Below, piece after piece: positions 34,038 to 44,862 of a DNA stretch of 64,000 bases. This DNA is from Suillus spraguei. Lineage: Eukaryota; Basidiomycota; Agaricomycetes; Boletales; Suillaceae. A model generated the notes under the pieces. It was not told the origin of the DNA. It did no database searches and was given only the letters and a program-made list of their open reading frames with translations. Numbering within the stretch: position 1 is the first letter of the stretch; each line of letters begins with the position of its first letter. The stretch spans positions 1-64,000 of the forward strand of contig JABCPU010000148.1 of the NCBI GenBank assembly GCA_016800925.1. Reading direction: 5' to 3'. The translations under genes were made by a program, and so were the position numbers.

Positions 34038-34365
34038 CAGTGTCAAGTATATCCAAATTCTGTGTTTATCTATGTGTTCGTGGATAGTAAATACCCACCA
34101 CTCGTTTACGTTCAATTCCAATCACAATGTACCACCAATCTAGACCAAACCAAGTCATCAGCTGGCTAGGAACGTTTGCTCCATAAGTCTGCTCCATAAG
34201 TCCGTAACCTGGGAAGTCGAAGTTTGTAGGCAGCGCACAAATTATTCACATACATCATAAGTTTTTGACATGAAGGGTAAATACCGACGAGGTTTCCTTC
34301 ATATCATATCAGATGACGGTAAGGTAAATGTCCAGGGGTATAGAACCGACTCAAGGCCACAAAAA

Positions 34366-35633
34366 TCATACTACATCTGTGAAATAATCGGCCAAACTCT
34401 CTTGTACCTCCTTTACCTTTCCAGCTACAGCAGCCAAGACATTGTCTTTGCACCATGGCATCCCATCTAGCATTCCTTGCGTAGGTATCTCTCGTTCCAC
34501 AAGAGCCTTCGTCACACTCTCTGCAAGCATTAATTTGCCCACCACATCCGCGTATTGTAAAAGCAGGACCTGACGGCCCATATCCAGTGTCGAGCGCCAT
34601 AGTGCAGCCCAGGCTTGATTACACCGTGCTTGAGCGCCCCCCGTGCACCGCGGACTATGCGAGATGGCAGGCGGCTCGCTTGGCAGACGTTCCCATAGCG
34701 GCCGAGAGCGTAATGCCCAGAAAGAAGGCGAATGCGCTGTGCTCGCGTAAGTAACGCATCATTATCCCAAACATCTCGACCTTGAAGCATCATGGCATGA
34801 TACGCGAAGCCAAGCAAAGTGCGCAGATTAAGCCGTTCTGCAACTCCAACAGCGAGTGCGATGTCCTTTCCGGATGCGAGGAGCCGTTTCCATCGCAGCG
34901 TGGCAGCGTCGAGAAGTTCCCGTTGCTCACAAAGAGATGCAAGCTCGGTAAGTTGCACGAGGCTGGGCCCCTCGACGTCTTCAACTTGAGCACTGGAAGA
35001 GTGTACTGGGCGTGTGTATATAGTCGTAAGGGCACCAAGGGCCCATGCTTCGATCGAGCGGAATTCATACTTGTGTGTAATACGAGCGAGATTAAACAAC
35101 TGAGACGTATTCGCCTTGGGCGTTAGCGCGAGGGTGAGCTCATGTGGCCTGCGTGTTATTGTTAATTACTCAGTACAACTGCATCCGGGGGAGGAAGTTG
35201 TGCGAACGTACGTACAAGGCGTATAAAGCCCAAAGGAGAGCGCGGAACTCCTGTGCAGTATCTCCTTGAAGCCTGATCGGATTGTCGTCGCTTTCACCTT
35301 CGGGTCCCGCAGTGACACTCGTACTGGAGCTCGAGCGTAGGTCCGAGTCTAGGGAGAACATACTGTCAAAGGTGGACTTGTCCTTTGTCAGTGTCGACCT
35401 GTGGACCTGAGAGTGATGGCTTGGCATTAGTAGGAGGCAAATCAATGCATACAGCAACAAACCCTAAAAAGTGTGTTCTCTACGAGCAGAACGGTGTTTC
35501 CGTCCGGTATATAGTACGTTGGATCATGATGAGGTATGGAAAGCTGGAGCTGGAGCTTTGGAGTCGTTGGACTGACATCTCCTGAGTGCATGAAGCTGGT
35601 TGTGAGATAAACGTCGGAAGGTAAATGCGCCAT
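34366..35633 (-). CDS. BTB/POZ-domain protein with a likely frameshift
   Basis: Start ATG at 35633 (MAHLPSDVYL). The BTB domain is YYIPDGNTVLLVENTLFRVH, RSTLTKDKSTFDSMFSLDSD, NPIRLQGDTAQEFRALLWAL; two introns lie inside it. The C-terminal part is helical: TSQLFNLARITHKYEFRSIE, VQLTELASLCEQRELLDAAT, RLNLRTLLGFAYHAMML, RIRLLSGHYALGRY. At about 34692-34697 the frame ends the family pattern. A frame shifted by one base continues WERLPSEPPAISHSPRCTGG, QAWAALWRSTLDMGR and LADYFTDVV to 34366. Family members usually read YWERLP here, so a one-base loss (or an assembly error) is likely; unbroken reading would instead run to about 34530. BTB proteins of this mushroom family probably self-associate; function unknown. 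Confidence 0.75.
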
Positions 35634-36238
35634 CAAACTATCAAATATATAACAGAGGCTATTGGCGTTGGTAGCAATGGTGAAAATGTTGTTGAGCGGT
35701 AATGGTCAAGGTCCAAGACAGATAAGATTACTTTAACCTTGTTCAAGAAAGGCAACCTCCTGTTAGATTGAACAACTCACAGTAGTGCATGTGAAGTATC
35801 TAGTAGTAGACGATGTTCTTACATAAATAGCATTGTATACCTAGTGATGTGGAAATATACCGTTTGGACGCTCGCCAATAACCCTCCTAAGACCAATTTG
35901 GAGGAAATGCGAATGAACGCATGAGAGTAACCGTAAGAGGTGCAGAACGAACCAAAATAGAGAAAATGACATGCAATTGCAGTTTCACAGCTAGGATAGC
36001 GAGCGTGTAGAATGTTAAACGTTCGAATGCGAAGAGGGAAAGGTAAGCGGAGAGTCTAAAGTGAGGAGTACACGGGAAGGCATGGCGTAGGCGTACATAC
36101 AAGTTACCGGGAGAACTGCTTTTGAAGGACGTTTTCATACAAAGACGTGGTGGTGTGCGATGAAAGATGACTACGTTGGATACAGTATGCTATGCGTTGA
36201 AAATTTGAGAGTCCAGTGGAGGTCATGACGTGGAGACA
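35634..36238. other. Intergenic between the BTB gene and MPS1
   Basis: No coding pattern recognised; contains the BTB promoter side and the MPS1 3' flank. Confidence 0.5.
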
Positions 36239-39200
36239 TCATGACTCAAGGGCTTTAAGCTCTGCAACCAAGCGCTGAGGGATGAAGATTAACATGGGTG
36301 CAGGTCGGATAGTCGAATAGAGACGTACCTCTGCTTCTTTGGTGAGATATTCCTGATCTATCCCACCACCTTGAGCTTGCTGGCCCAGTTTAATACCATA
36401 CTCAAGTAGCTGCTTCATGTAGTAGGGATTGATGACGGTCTCGTCTTGTGCTAGCTGGGGCTTCACTGGCGAGACCTCAGCTACAGAAAATAAGGTCACC
36501 ACAAAATTTTAGATGGAGCGCTTCATTTCTCACGTTCTTTCATCGCCAACCATTCCTGCTCAAGCAACTCGGGAATCGTTGCCCGCTCTTTCGAATTTCG
36601 CATCAAGCAGCTCTTGATGCCTTGAATAACGTCCGCCCTGACAGGTTGTTGTAAATGATCGAGCTTTTTTCTTTCGCCTGCCTTGTTTACGACAGTGGGT
36701 ATACTGCAATCTGGATACTCGATGACATGAGCCAAGTCCGGGATAGCCTTCATCTTTTGGTATACAGAAAGATGTTGGAACGGCGGGTGACCATAGACCA
36801 TCTGATAGAGGATGCACCCGAGAGACCAGACGTCACTGGCTCGTCCAACTTTAAGTCGTCGCATGCCGTCAGGAAGTTCAATCGCTTCAGGGGACATGTA
36901 GTTGACAGTTCCGATCTAGGGAGAGGAATGTGATCAATAATGAAATATACCTAAAGCAGAACTTGCCTGATGATCTCGCTGGATGTTAGTAGTATCATTT
37001 GCGATGGCATTCGCAATACCGAAATCAATGAGCTTCAGCTGGCCCCTCACAAGAACGAAATTTGCGGGTTTTAAATCTGAATGAACAATCTTCTCCTCAT
37101 GGATGACGTGAACGGCTTGCAACATCTGCTCGCTCACATCAGCAACCGATATGAAGAATGAGGTCGTGTTCTGACTGACCTGCTGCCAATAATACGATAT
37201 CCAAACCATATTCATTGGTTCCTTCTGCTGCTCCTGCAGCAACTTTGCCAGATCAACTTCTCCACATTCCATCACGAGCATCAGATGTCCTTTTGTCCCT
37301 CCAGGTCCCGCCTTCACCTCGCTATCAAACAGCTGAATAATCCTATTGTTTCCCTCAAGCCGCTTGAGCAGCCCGATCTCATTCATGTATCCGCTCATGG
37401 TCTCCGCGTCCGTCTTGTCCAGCGACACGCGCTTGATAGCGTAGATCTCATTGTTCGCGTTCATCACGCGATATACGCGAGATGAGCCACCTTTTCCAAT
37501 CAGATCGAGCCGTGCATACACTTTCTTGTTTACAACAATGTTGTGATTGCGCACAGGAGCAGGCGCAGGCGCGGGTGGAGGAGGCGCCTGCCGCACTTGT
37601 GACGCAGGTTTCGCCTCAGGCTCACTATCTGCAGGCTCGTCCCCCGCGGCCCATGTCTTCCCATTCTTTGATTTGCCAGAACCAGGAGGAGGTGCTAACA
37701 ACCCACTCGTAGTGGGTGGCTGGGGTGCTGTAGGATTTCGCCGGTGATACGCTTGTCCATGTCCCTGTAGCTGTGATGACGACACATTTCGCGTGGACGG
37801 AGATAGTCTGCCTGGGTTTCGGTCGACTGCTGTAGGTGAGGATGCGGTTGGCGGGTTATTGAGCGCGAGGGAGCGGACAGTGTCCGAGTCACGCCGATGG
37901 TGCGTCTGGGTGCGTATGTGCGCCTGAGACATATGTGTCGGGGAGGGCGACTGGCGGGGCTGTGGCTGGGGGAAAGGTTCAGGTGCCTCTTCCGCTGCGC
38001 GGCGGGCATATTCTGCTGCATAATCTGTGATCATACGGTCAATGGGGAGGCACTGGCAAGTATGGGGCACCAACACACCATCTTGATCGGACGTCGCGCG
38101 TCTGACGCGCGCTGAGTTGAGGCCCAAGCTGGACCCTGGGCGTGGGGCGTACTGTTGTTGATTTTGGTTTGGGAGCAGGTGCGGAGATAGTCGGTCTTCT
38201 GTTTTGAGGGATGTTGTTAAGTACCGGATAACGGACTTAGAATTGGAAACATACCTCCAGAGGCATCACTCAAACTGGCTGAGCGGCGAGGTCGCGTGCC
38301 ACTTGATTGAGTAAGGGGAGCGACAAGACTGCGATGTCGAAGCATGCCACTCCCTGGTTGTGGTTCATCTGCGTCTACATAAATGGTTTACATTGCGAGA
38401 CCAGAGAAGAGTAAGATACGTACTGGGATCAGTCTCATCATACGCATGGTCGGCAGGAAACTCATTCTCATTGCCTTCATTCTCATTAATCTTGTCGAAC
38501 CCACCCGAACCCACGCCATACTTGACACCCATACCCATCAATACCCGTCCCGCGCGATTGGGGCCAGGCATTATCTGTCGACCAGGCTGTAGCGGCTGGC
38601 GTGCGCCTGTGGACGATCCATATGCGCGTGTGGGGAGACCAGAAATCGCCCGTCCATCAAGTTGACTCACAGACGCCGAACGCGTGGTTAATCGCGGGGA
38701 TGTTCGTTTAGAGGCGACGCCATCTGATGACAGGCCGTCCACGTCAGAAATGGTTATTATATTCTCTTTCTCCTCCTGTACTCGCATATCCCACTCCTCT
38801 CGCACTCGCAGCTCCTCCCGTTCATCCAGCGTAAGTGGAGGTTGTTCACGGTACTCGTCTCGAGGCACGCGTTGGGGACGCCCGATTTTTCGACCAGTCC
38901 CAGCAAGGCCACTCGATAATGGTGCACGTAGTGCCGATTGAGAAGCAGCTGGCGTCAATGTAGCGGGTACGGACGCAACCCGTTGTAATGAACGAGCTGA
39001 GTTGCCTGTGGCTAATGTTTGAGCTCGGTGCTGAGCTGCAGGTAGCAGCGGATCAACACTACTCCCGTTTTGAAGTAACGGATAGGCACTCTCTGACCGC
39101 GAGAGAGAGTTCCGTCGCGGTTGTACTGGAGAATTGAGTAACATGGGTGAAGGAGGCTTAGTGTACGCATAGGGAATAGAGGTCCCCTGTGGCGGGGAAG

Positions 39201-39489
39201 ACGAAGAAGGCTTGATAGCACCGTCAAGTAGGGCATCATTTGGTGTTGGAGGGCTCGAAAGATTAGACCTTGATGAACCTTTTGATACCCGGACATAATT
39301 GCCCGCGGAATCGAGCTCATAGTCAAATGAGAGCTCAATGATAGATGATTCATCAGATGGCGAAGTTGATGCCCGACGATTCAGAACATTTGGGTCATCA
39401 AATGCTATCATTGGTGGTGTTTGTGGTGGTGAGAGACGTTGCTCGCGATGGGCGGGCGATATGGTTGGTGGTGATGTTGAAGAGATCAT
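36239..39489 (-). CDS. MPS1: Dual-specificity spindle-checkpoint kinase Mps1/TTK
   Basis: Kinetochore kinase that drives the spindle assembly checkpoint and spindle-pole duplication. The long N-terminal part (start ATG at 39489, MISSTSPPTIS) is Ser/Pro-rich and disordered, with an Arg/Glu-rich coiled stretch (LDEREELRVREEWDMRVQEE). The kinase domain lies in the last third: DLIGKGGSSRVYRVM (Gly loop), YAIKRVSLDK (Lys), VMECGEVDLAKLLQEQ, VHSDLKPANFV (catalytic loop), KLIDFGIANAIANDTTNIQR (DFG), then after an intron MSPEAIELPDG, ASDVWSLGCILYQMVYGHPP and PDCSIP. The NDTTNIQRD activation segment is diagnostic for Mps1. The C-terminal DETVINPYYMKQLLEYGIKL also matches the family tail. Stop TGA at 36239-36241. 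At least five introns. Confidence 0.93.
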
Positions 39490-42400
39490 CGACGTTGAGA
39501 AAAGCTAGCACGTCGAGGATAAAAATGAGCACTGACGAGAAGGTCGTCGTCGTCGTCGGCGACAATGTCGAACTTAAGGAAACGAAGGAAAGTTACAAGC
39601 TCTTTGTGAAGACTTGAACCATGAACGAACACGAGGCAGATACGCGGTCACGTGCAAAGTGTTAATCTGATTATAGACCGTGTTAGTCCATCGTGGACTC
39701 CTCCCCCGTAGTACGTGGACTTCCATCTTCCCATCCTTCAACTTACCCAATCATCAGTTCACTTCGGAGAGCCCCTAGAAGCACAGGCTTTAACAAGTCA
39801 TTTAATATGAGCCTACCTCACAGTTCAACTAATAAAAGTGGTACGTCTTGATGGTCTTGTAGCGTAACCTTGACTGGTACCAGGAACAGCTGCACCATAC
39901 TATGCGCCGCCCTCAGGAGGGTCATTCAAATCGTTTCTTGCTCGCATGGGTAAGTATTATATGTGGAATTACGAGTCCCACTAACAGTGATAAAGAGAAG
40001 ACCAGAACCCTAATCCAGTTTGACGCGGTTGCTCGTGACTCGGAAGGACTCTGAGGTAGTGAAACCGCAACTCGGTCATAACCTTGATCAGACAGTCAGA
40101 GCCTGCCCCAATTAGATGACAAGGTATAGGCATGACCAACCTTCAGACATGTATAATAGCAAAATTCTAATGTAATATCAGGCTCACATCCCGTGGAAGT
40201 CATGAAGCTGACAGGTTTCCACCTCTCAAATCGTTGACCTAGCTCAAAGAGCGCAGTGAAAGTATTTTCTTCCGGATTATCAGCACGAATTTGACGTGCA
40301 AGCTATGCCAAACTGCAGAAGAGTTTAGCATCTTCCTACACGTTATTGAGTCGCTTCACGGGGATGAGCAGGCATCTTACAGAATTTCTGCAAGCTGATT
40401 TTACTCACCGTATACGATACATACCAAGGCTTTATGATTGTGTTCTTCGACACACCCTTCCAGGAACTTGAGGTCATTGACGTCTTTTCACCGGTTTTCC
40501 CTGCCTCATCGCGGTTTCTAGTGCGACCTCGGGCAAGCCAAATGTTTCGCGAAGTAGAGGAACATTCTGGAGTGCGGCAGGCTTTCAAATCCAGGCTGTA
40601 TATACCTATCACTTGACATTCAGGGAGGTCTTGAATGTCTTCCTGTCATTCGGAAATCATTGCCACCCCAACAAATTAAGGATACCGATGGAATGCGATC
40701 TGGAACAAGAGCCTGAAGGTCAACTGAGTTAATAATAAGTGAAAATGGACGCTAAAATTCTCGACTTTAGCTCCAGGGTGGACACATATTTCGTTGCTTC
40801 TCTTGCACTCATTGTTCGCGCTAGCCAACCTCTCAGCGTCCTTTTCTCGACAGCATTGCTCAACATGTTGATGTACATCGGTTGTGATTGATCTCATCCT
40901 ATTGACGCGATCGATAATGGGATAATACCAGAACTGGAATACAATGCGCACGTCCAAGATCACCTAGAGGTCAACATACTTCACAATTATCCAGTGACTA
41001 TGTGCTCAATTAGATGTGTAGCGGCACCTGCATGCGAACCCTGTCCGTGCAGCTGCTCTATGTTCCGTCGGACCTCCTTTCAATATCACTACCACTGGAT
41101 GAAATACTGCTGGCCCAATCTGAAGAGCGCACTCAGCGCCGGAAGCGGCTCTTTCTCGTGGGCTGTCCCAGAAGCCAGTTACAATTCCTAACTCAATCTT
41201 CGGTATGATGCTCATCAGTAATCACCAAGTAAAGGATGTTCTCGCCCCTCGTGTGATACTCTAAAAAACACCAGGATATGGTTGTAGTGAATGCGTCATT
41301 GGTTATCACCCTGGTGATCTCAGCCGGATCAAAGTTGAGTTGGCTGATGTATTCATTTTGTACCTTGTCGTGGACGCAGAGGATGTCTCCAAAAGCTATG
41401 CGCTGCAGTGTCTTTTGTTCAGTCCCATTAAGCGGTGGCCTGATCTGTACTAGTAGGGAGGCAGACTCCGTGAGCCTGTCCTAATCACTTGCAACGGATT
41501 GTGGCGGCACCGGCTTAGCGATGTGGTTGAGCTATTGGGCCTTGCTCCAGACGACGGTTCCCCCATAATGAGATACATTGACCGGCGGAAGTATGCCATG
41601 TCATGTCGTCCGGTGCTGGTTGAACTGATTGAACACTACAGTTTGGTTATACTACATCTGTCGTGAAAGCTCAGCTGGTCCAATCCATGTCTTCTGTCCC
41701 AGACACAATTGGGCAAGTCGTAGAGTTCACTCGCTACAAAGATGTCAGATAACTCTGTTGATTTGGAAACGAGCCAGAAACGTCGACATTGGCATGCAAA
41801 ATTATGACTAGCTAGTAGACGTTCAATGTCGGACGTGTCAGAGCATCTAGGACGTAGGATGTTAAGTTGATGGCGAAGGCATTGTGATTATTGTCTGATG
41901 ATATGTTCCTACTAGCACGCGGGTGAACGGGCTATCTGTTCCAAGGTGCTATGAGCAGCAGCTTGCCGGGATATATGGAGAGTACGAGTGCGTTTTTAAT
42001 AATTCACTCCTTCCAATCAATATGCTAGACAATGAGATAAACTTATTCCCTACTTGCTCCAGCAAGAGATTGCATCTCCGAGGCTGATGTGTGCATATAA
42101 TTGGCCACGAAGCTCTTTGGAACTGAGCTTTGGCAAAGCAGTGAATGTGTGCTTTTCGGCGGCAATCAAGGGGAGCCTGCTGGTGTCTTTTCAATGTTTT
42201 GGGAGCCTCTCGAATACTAGCGAGAAGGACATGCGTGATGTTTGATGTATTACCAAATATACAAAGCTAGAGTAACAATCTGGGTGAGTATCATCACAGT
42301 ACTATTCAGATGTTGTTTACCAAATTACTGTAAATTAACATGACCGAGCACGAGGAGCATGAGGCTACTCTCTCCTGGCTCCAACACTGATGCAGACTCG

Positions 42401-42835
42401 TTGGTCGAAACACTAATGAAATGCCCTAGCAACCATCTAGTGGGACCTTGTCATGTGCGACACCATATTTACAAGGTATCAGCATTCCCTCTGCAAACAA
42501 AGACAGCTAACGTAATTTACTCTAATCTGTTAATTTACCACAACCATGCGAACAGATTGCTTGTACATCAATATTTCCCAAAATCACACTTGAGCATCAG
42601 CAAAATGATCAGGTATAAGTAATAAAGTATACTTGAAAGCGTCTATAAACCGACATGCGAGATGACGCATCGCGATCTGGTATCCGAAAGCCTTCATGTT
42701 GTTCAAGCGCGACTCAAGCAACCGCTCCAAGTACAAAATGGCGAGAGGCAGGCCAAAGCCACACAGGTGCTTGAGAAGGCTAGTCAGAACGAGATTTGTC
42801 GATTCCGAGCAGCACGTACAAGCATACATCTGGAA
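39490..42835. other. Long stretch without a recognised gene
   Basis: Scattered short frames only. The best coding-like piece is the minus-strand exon at 41193-41480, listed separately. 39525-39617 holds a 30-codon plus-strand frame with GTC repeats just upstream of MPS1; I do not count it as a gene. The DNA may contain a decayed or highly divergent multi-exon gene. Confidence 0.4.
41193..41480 (-). other. Possible orphan 3' exon (95 codons)
   Basis: After a GATTAG acceptor the minus strand is open for 95 codons to TGA at 41193-41195: DRLTESASLLVQIRPPLNGT, EQKTLQRIAFGDILCVHDKV, NEYISQLNFDPAEITRVITN, TTTISWCFLEYHTRGENILY. Amino-acid composition looks protein-like, but it has no ATG. I could not connect it confidently to an upstream exon, and no family is recognised. 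Confidence 0.35.
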
Positions 42836-44591
42836 TCAATCATCCACTTCCTCCCATTCCGATTCTGAACCCTCATGTTCCTCTTCAATATCTTCCACAA
42901 ATTCATCGTCACTAGCCTCAAAGAAATCGAATTCCTCCACATTATCCTTCAGCCATTTTAAATCATGATCCGTGACTTCATCATTCTCCTCCATATACAC
43001 AGCCTTTAGAGGGACACCTGCTTCCTTTCGCTTCTGCACCAACTCGCGTATTTGGTGTCCAGGGACATCGGCAGTCGATAAAGTAGTGAGTGAAGGGAGA
43101 CAGACGTGACGAACGTCTCGCTGGCCAGGAACAAGGGTGATAAAGTAACTGAAGAAACGCGGAAGGGAGGTATGCCATTGCTAAGTTGAGCGTCTTGAGG
43201 TTGCTAAGCTCTGTGTACATGATTTCTATGCTGCGGTCTGAGCACTGAAAACCAGATATTTTGAGGGTGTCAAGTCCACTGAGTAAACTGCGTTTCTTCT
43301 CTCCATCCTTGGGTACCACCGGGACTGCGGTCACCACAGGACCAGCAAGTTGTGCTGCAAAATCCGTAAAATCATCGTTGTCAAAATCAAGTGTGAGGCT
43401 TTTGAGTGAAGGAAATGCCAGACGGCGGAGCAACCCACTAACATAGGCTGGTAAATGGAATGCCAGGACAAGATGTGTTAGTGAGTGTAACTCGATGACT
43501 CCGGTATAGTCATTGCCACAACTTCCCAAACCTCCTTCAGGGTACCAGTCATGAGGAGCACCGAGGGGACCAGAGCTGCATAAAGAGAGTGTTTCTAGCT
43601 TGGGGGCGCCGCAAAGTATGGCAGCGAATTGCGTCCATGATGGTCGCACATCATCTGTATGATAAGAAAGCTCCATGTCCAAGAGATTGGACCCGCAAGA
43701 TAGCCATTCTTGGCACCAGTCGACATGCACACCCCACAACGCTATGCTCTTGAGACGTGGAGCAACACCTCCGAACAACTTGAAATGTTGCACGAGGTCA
43801 GGATGGGCGAAAGCTGTGAGGCTTTCTGCGTCTTCATGGTGATACAATTGGAGAGCCTCGAGCTGGGGAGCACCTGCAATGGAAGGATCTGAAACGGCAG
43901 AGAGGAAAACAAACATGTGCTTGTAACAAGCGACTGTCACTTCGATAGATCCCCATCGTGATATATGTGGAACAAGAAGGGACATGAGATTATCGAGATC
44001 GGAAAAGGTCATCGAATGTGGGGACTGACCAAGCTCTGAATTTTCAGAGCCTGAGGAATCCTCTTCTTCATCGTCATCTGGAGGCTCGCAGTCTATGCGT
44101 ATGTCGATAGGGAGGCTTTTGCTGCGCTCAAGTAAAATCTGCACTCGTTCAAATGGGGGTGAATCGAGAGGTGATACGTCGATCTCCGTCCAGAGAGACG
44201 GCGTGTTGAGGGCCACCATACGCCAATGGTGACAGACATGCGAGATGAGTACCTCAAACGATGGTTCGGGTTCGAATGTTGCGTCATTGTCCATTGATGA
44301 TTCGGATAAACCATCCTCATCCACACCATCATTCCTTGTCACTCTGCTCCGTTTTAAGTGTACTATTTCGCTTTCTTCGTCTACTCCATCTTTTGTGCCC
44401 GCTTCCAAATTCCAGTACACTGCCATTGCCTCATCCTCATCCTCTTCGTCTTCTCCATCCTTAATGGATTGGGCACCAACCTCGAAAATGAGAGAAAGAA
44501 GTTCCGGAGGGATGTCATTTATAGGACAACGCGTGCCCTTGGGTGGAACGAAAGGATTGTCATTTGTTAAGACGTCGGAGTGACAGTCCAT
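42836..44591 (-). CDS. F-box/LRR-type protein with a probable frameshift
   Basis: Start ATG at 44591 (MDCHSDVLTN). The F-box-like start is NDIPPELLSLIFEVGAQSIK. An acidic insert follows (DGEDEEDEDEAMAV), then the second half SHVCHHWRMVALNTPSLWTE, as in large mushroom F-box proteins. Leucine-rich segments come next (PQLEALQLYHHEDAESLTAF, PRLKSIALWGVHVDWC, PKLETLSLCSSG, HSLTHLVLAFHLPAYVSGLL, PSLKSLTLDFDNDDFTDFAA, LKTLNLAMAYLP). After that (about 43158-43172) a shifted frame reads RFFSYFITLVPGQRDVRHVC, GHQIRELVQKRKEAGVPLKA and an acidic end EEHEGSESEWEEVDD to 42836. The unshifted frame would stop at 42981 with a non-family tail. Either a one-base error or a real mutation. Presumed SCF adaptor. 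Confidence 0.8.
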
Positions 44592-44862
44592 TCTTTACGT
44601 GATGACCGATTAGCTTGTGCTACTTAATTTTGAAGAAGAACGCACTTGACAAATTCCGTTGGATGGCTCTACAGAAAAACGATAGAAGATAATCAGAAAG
44701 ATCTCCCCTGATAACTTGATATGCCAAATACGGCAAGTCAGCACCCTGTATGTTTACTAGGTAGCTGCTGTGCTTGTCTTACGCGTCTCATTGCTTATAG
44801 CTCAACCTTAACTGTCGCCACTACATACCATCCTGCATTGTCAGGTTATTCCTGAATCTAAA
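44592..44862. promoter_or_regulatory. Divergent promoter region, F-box gene and PPPDE-Trx-PUL gene
   Basis: About 270 bp separate two divergent starts (44591 minus and 44863 plus), so both promoters must lie here. No specific element was identified by eye. Confidence 0.5.

Noticed and set aside
39525..39617. Small ORF with GTC repeats upstream of MPS1
   Set aside because: Only 30 codons; repeat-driven and better explained as MPS1 5' flank.
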